Of a DNA stretch of 8,558 nt, positions 6,299 to 8,558 are shown piece after piece. Numbering within the stretch: the stretch's first letter is position 1; every line of letters begins with the position of its first letter. Under the pieces are notes generated by a model that did not search any database, had not been told where the DNA came from, and worked only from the letters and a program-made list of their open reading frames with translations. The DNA is from an uncultured Erysipelotrichaceae bacterium (lineage in GTDB: Bacteria; Bacillota_I; Bacilli_A; Erysipelotrichales; Coprobacillaceae), in the NCBI GenBank assembly GCA_900544435.1, contig UQVG01000077.1, positions 1 to 8,558 of the forward strand. Reading direction: 5' to 3'. Both the position numbers and the translations under genes were made by a program.

Positions 6299-7681
6299 CT
6301 ATCTCTTTATTTTCCAATATCCTTTTTTGTTATTTCCAACTCTTTCTATAATTCCTTGATTCTTAAGTTTTTTTATAGAATTAGAGACTGTAGTTCTGCT
6401 TATACCTAATAGTTTTGATAGTTCTGTAACTGAATATCCTGGATCAATATACAATTGTTCCAATATTCCTTTCATACTACTATTCAACCTATCGTTCAAT
6501 CTATCGTTCAACCTATCGTTCAATCTATCGTTCAACCTATCGTTCACCTTTGAAAAGTTATCAATCACCAATCTTTGAGGTGCATCAAATTCAATCATAA
6601 TATCCGTAGGATTAATATAATATTTTGGCATTGGTAAATCATTTTCTATACATGAATCAAATATTTTTTCTATGCCTCTTCCCCATGACTCAATATGTCC
6701 TGCTAAATAGAAAACATGCGCAATATTAGGATTATAGGGCTTAGAACCATGTTTTTGATAAAGAGTTTCTTCTGTCCAATGATCTGGAAGTTTTCCAACA
6801 TTTGTAATATAGAGCTTATCTTTATAAACACTTATTTGTATTGGTACACCAGATTCATATTGTTTATGAACAATAGCATTTAATATAGCTTCTCTCATAC
6901 TTGCTTCACTTACAAAATATTCTTCAACTCTTTGAAGTCCATCATATGAAATCTTAGCTTTCATATATTTAAAGAAAATAAGTTCTATAACTTTATCAAT
7001 TTGTTCAAAAAGTGATCCTCTTACTTCATCTTGATAAATTAAATCAGCATCTGTTTCAAAAAATCCTACTTTTATAAAAGCACCTGTAAAATATCTCTCT
7101 GGATCCTTTGAAAACAAAAGTAACGCTGCATTTGTAAGATAACCATTACTTATTAAATGAAGTTTATCTAATAATGTTTCTGTATCTTCTTCTAAAATCG
7201 TATCATCTATTCTTTTTTTACGTATTGCGAGTTCTTTGAATTTTTGAATCGCATTTTGATCTAAATCTTCTATTTTTACTAATGGATGTGGAACATTGTC
7301 CCACGTTGCTCCTCTTTTACGTAAAATAAAGCTTTCTAGTTCAACACCTGTCAATTTTTGTGTTGTACTCCCACTTCTATAATAGTAATTTCCTTTACAA
7401 GATATAGCAATAGGATAAGCTGGAACATCAATTTCAATATATTCCAAATTATTTTCTTTACATAAATTAACATCTACTACGATTCCCATTGCATCTCGTA
7501 TTTTACTAGGTAAAGATTCTAATAATTTTCTAGCATCTTTAATACCTACAACTTTGCCGTTATCATCTACACCTATAAGAAATTTACCACCTTGTGCATT
7601 TGCAAATCCACATACGCCTACTAAATATTCATCTTTCCAAACTACTTTCCATTCAATATTATGCTTTTCTTTATTTTCCAT
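6299..7681 (-). CDS. AlbA_2/Schlafen-type ATP-binding putative transcriptional regulator with NDRL repeats
   Basis: Resembles COG2865-type proteins: an N-terminal AlbA_2 (Schlafen-like) domain (about residues 8-120, with GFANAQGGKFLIGVDDNG), a GHKL-like ATPase domain (N-box-like REAILNAIVHKQY at 263-275; SWGRGIEKIF at 332-341), a low-complexity linker and a C-terminal winged helix (404-455, SVTELSKLLGISRTTVSNSI). The linker holds five tandem NDRL repeats (380-399). A DNA-binding regulatory role is inferred from the domains; target unknown. ATG at 7681 was chosen because AAGGAG lies six bases upstream; an in-frame ATG at 7720 adds 13 residues without a binding site. An extended -10 promoter precedes it, and the next gene starts eight bases after its stop, so it heads the transcript. 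Proteins of this type are patchily distributed, so it may be an acquired gene, though its base composition looks like that of its neighbours. Confidence 0.88.
   Translation of the reverse strand: MENKEKHNIEWKVVWKDEYLVGVCGFANAQGGKFLIGVDDNGKVVGIKDARKLLESLPSKIRDAMGIVVDVNLCKENNLEYIEIDVPAYPIAISCKGNYYYRSGSTTQKLTGVELESFILRKRGATWDNVPHPLVKIEDLDQNAIQKFKELAIRKKRIDDTILEEDTETLLDKLHLISNGYLTNAALLLFSKDPERYFTGAFIKVGFFETDADLIYQDEVRGSLFEQIDKVIELIFFKYMKAKISYDGLQRVEEYFVSEASMREAILNAIVHKQYESGVPIQISVYKDKLYITNVGKLPDHWTEETLYQKHGSKPYNPNIAHVFYLAGHIESWGRGIEKIFDSCIENDLPMPKYYINPTDIMIEFDAPQRLVIDNFSKVNDRLNDRLNDRLNDRLNDRLNSSMKGILEQLYIDPGYSVTELSKLLGISRTTVSNSIKKLKNQGIIERVGNNKKGYWKIKR
6485..6544 (-). repeat. Five in-frame 12-bp tandem repeats encoding NDRL
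   Basis: Five units lie at 6485, 6497, 6509, 6521 and 6533, reading AACGATAGRTTG on the coding strand. Units alternate strictly between AGG and AGA arginine codons, so the higher-order period is 24 bases. The unit length is a multiple of three, so copy-number slippage would lengthen or shorten the linker between the ATPase and winged-helix domains without a frameshift. Confidence 0.95.
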
Positions 7682-7730
7682 AGCGAGCTCCTTATTATTT
7701 GGTAAATATAGTTTTTCCACTTATATATGC

Positions 7731-7739
7731 ATTATAACA
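7731..7739 (-). promoter_or_regulatory. Extended -10 promoter for the regulator-led operon
   Basis: The minus strand reads TGTTATAAT, a perfect TGnTATAAT extended -10. No good -35 box is visible at 17-18 bases, which is tolerated with an extended -10. Transcription would start near 7724, giving a leader of about 43 bases that contains the AAGGAG site of the regulator gene. It is the only good promoter seen ahead of the five genes 7681-2600. Confidence 0.65.
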
Positions 7740-7757
7740 TTTCTATATAACTCATGA

Positions 7758-8558
7758 TTAATTTCCATTTATAGCATTTGCCACATGTACACCACTTGCA
7801 AAAGCGAAATGTAAATTATAACCTCCACAATCACCATCAACATCCAAAGCTTCTCCACAAACATAAATACCTGGATATTTCTTAAGTTGTAAATTTTCAT
7901 CTACTTCTTTTAAAGAAACACCACCATGACAAACTTGTGCTTTTTCAATTGACATTGTATCGATGATTTTGAATTCTAAACAATGAGGATCAATATTTTT
8001 ATCTTTAAAAACCTGAACGATTTTTTCATGAAAAAATCCTTCTAAACCATAATATTGAAATTCTTCTTTTTCAATATCAGGCAATAAATTTAAAACAAGT
8101 TTTGGGTTTTTTAAATGCTCTAAATATCTTGATAATTGCATAATACAAATACCTGATAGACCATAATCTGTAAACATGATTTCTCCTGTTTGTTTTTCAA
8201 TCAATTGATTTTGATCATAAAGCATTGCAATTCCTTTTACTCTTTGTCCTTTTAAAGCTTTAAAAACTGGTTTTGTTTTTACTTGAACAAGACTTGGTGT
8301 AAAAGGAATCATGGAAATGTTCATTTTTTCTAACATTTTTAAATTATTTTGTCCTGATAAATGACTGGCTGGTGATCCTGTCGCAATGACTATTTTATCT
8401 GCTTGATAATGACCATTTGTCGTAATAATTTCATAAGTGTTAGCTTTTTTTATTGCTAGAACTTCACAATTATCGATATACGATACATTATTCATGTTTT
8501 TCATTAAAGCATTTTTAACAGATAAACTTGAAAGTGAATATGGATAAACAAGATTCTT
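7758..8558 (-). CDS. HI0933/BaiN-family NAD(P)/FAD-dependent oxidoreductase (partial, N-terminus beyond window)
   Basis: C-terminal 266 residues of a cytoplasmic flavoprotein of the HI0933-like (YhiN/BaiN) family. Members have been linked to reductions such as those in bile-acid metabolism, but most have no known substrate. The frame stays open to the right edge, and the first residues, NLVYPYSLSSLSVKNAL, match the family's G-R-x-[FY]-P-x-S region. So the gene continues upstream and a methionine at 8504 is not its start. Other visible parts are the DKIVIATGSPASH strand, the inserted middle domain (FTPSLVQVKT, TGEIMFTDYGLSGICIMQLS) and the closing FAD contact GIYVCGEALDVDGDCGGYNLHFAFASG. The N-terminal GxGxxG dinucleotide fold is outside the window. 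It ends 76 bases before the regulator start. No terminator is visible in that gap, so some read-through into the next operon is possible. Confidence 0.9.
   Translation of the reverse strand, partial: KNLVYPYSLSSLSVKNALMKNMNNVSYIDNCEVLAIKKANTYEIITTNGHYQADKIVIATGSPASHLSGQNNLKMLEKMNISMIPFTPSLVQVKTKPVFKALKGQRVKGIAMLYDQNQLIEKQTGEIMFTDYGLSGICIMQLSRYLEHLKNPKLVLNLLPDIEKEEFQYYGLEGFFHEKIVQVFKDKNIDPHCLEFKIIDTMSIEKAQVCHGGVSLKEVDENLQLKKYPGIYVCGEALDVDGDCGGYNLHFAFASGVHVANAINGN

Noticed and set aside
7554..7757. Plus-strand open frame of 67 codons
   Set aside because: Antisense to the start of the ATP-binding protein and its promoter; composition is that of a complement of coding sequence.

Overview
The window is AT-rich and all supported genes lie on the minus strand, so transcription runs from high to low coordinates. 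Base composition, Shine-Dalgarno-led starts and the gene set (a PstA/DarA-type cyclic-di-AMP receptor, an ECF-type folate S component, a COG2509 flavoprotein, MntP) point to a low-GC Firmicute. I would guess the Erysipelotrichales/Coprobacillaceae group of gut bacteria; this is inference from style, not from a marker gene.

Layout in the direction of transcription: (1) 8558-7758, the C-terminal part of an HI0933/BaiN-type flavoprotein cut by the window edge. (2) An extended -10 promoter near 7731-7739, followed by a tightly packed run of five genes. These are an AlbA/Schlafen-type ATP-binding putative regulator with an NDRL tandem repeat (7681-6299), a COG2509 FAD-dependent oxidoreductase (6290-4731), the manganese exporter MntP (4729-4181), a dGTPase-like HD dNTP triphosphohydrolase (4150-2975) and the c-di-AMP receptor PstA/DarA (2926-2600). 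The run closes with an intrinsic terminator at 2575-2599. (3) A promoter partly inside that terminator hairpin starts a folate unit: folC with an unusual N-terminal extension (2545-1034), then folT, an ECF folate S component cut by the left edge (786-1).

The most striking part is the 247-base gap between folC and folT. It holds three tandem 59-nt cores spaced 63 and 64 bases apart. Read as RNA on the coding strand, each core folds into two hairpins. Nearly every difference between the cores falls in a hairpin loop, in a wobble or compensated base pair, or in the linker, while the single-stranded and internal-loop segments are identical. That is the signature of a selected RNA structure. I cannot assign it to any known riboswitch or repeat family. 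The array is flanked by a 9-base direct repeat and separates a strong Shine-Dalgarno sequence from the folT start, so it may be a mobile or amplified element, a regulator of folT, or both.

Functionally, folC and folT form a coherent folate uptake and retention pair. The upstream run mixes redox, metal, nucleotide-pool and second-messenger functions with no single pathway, and it appears to depend on the promoter in front of the putative regulator.
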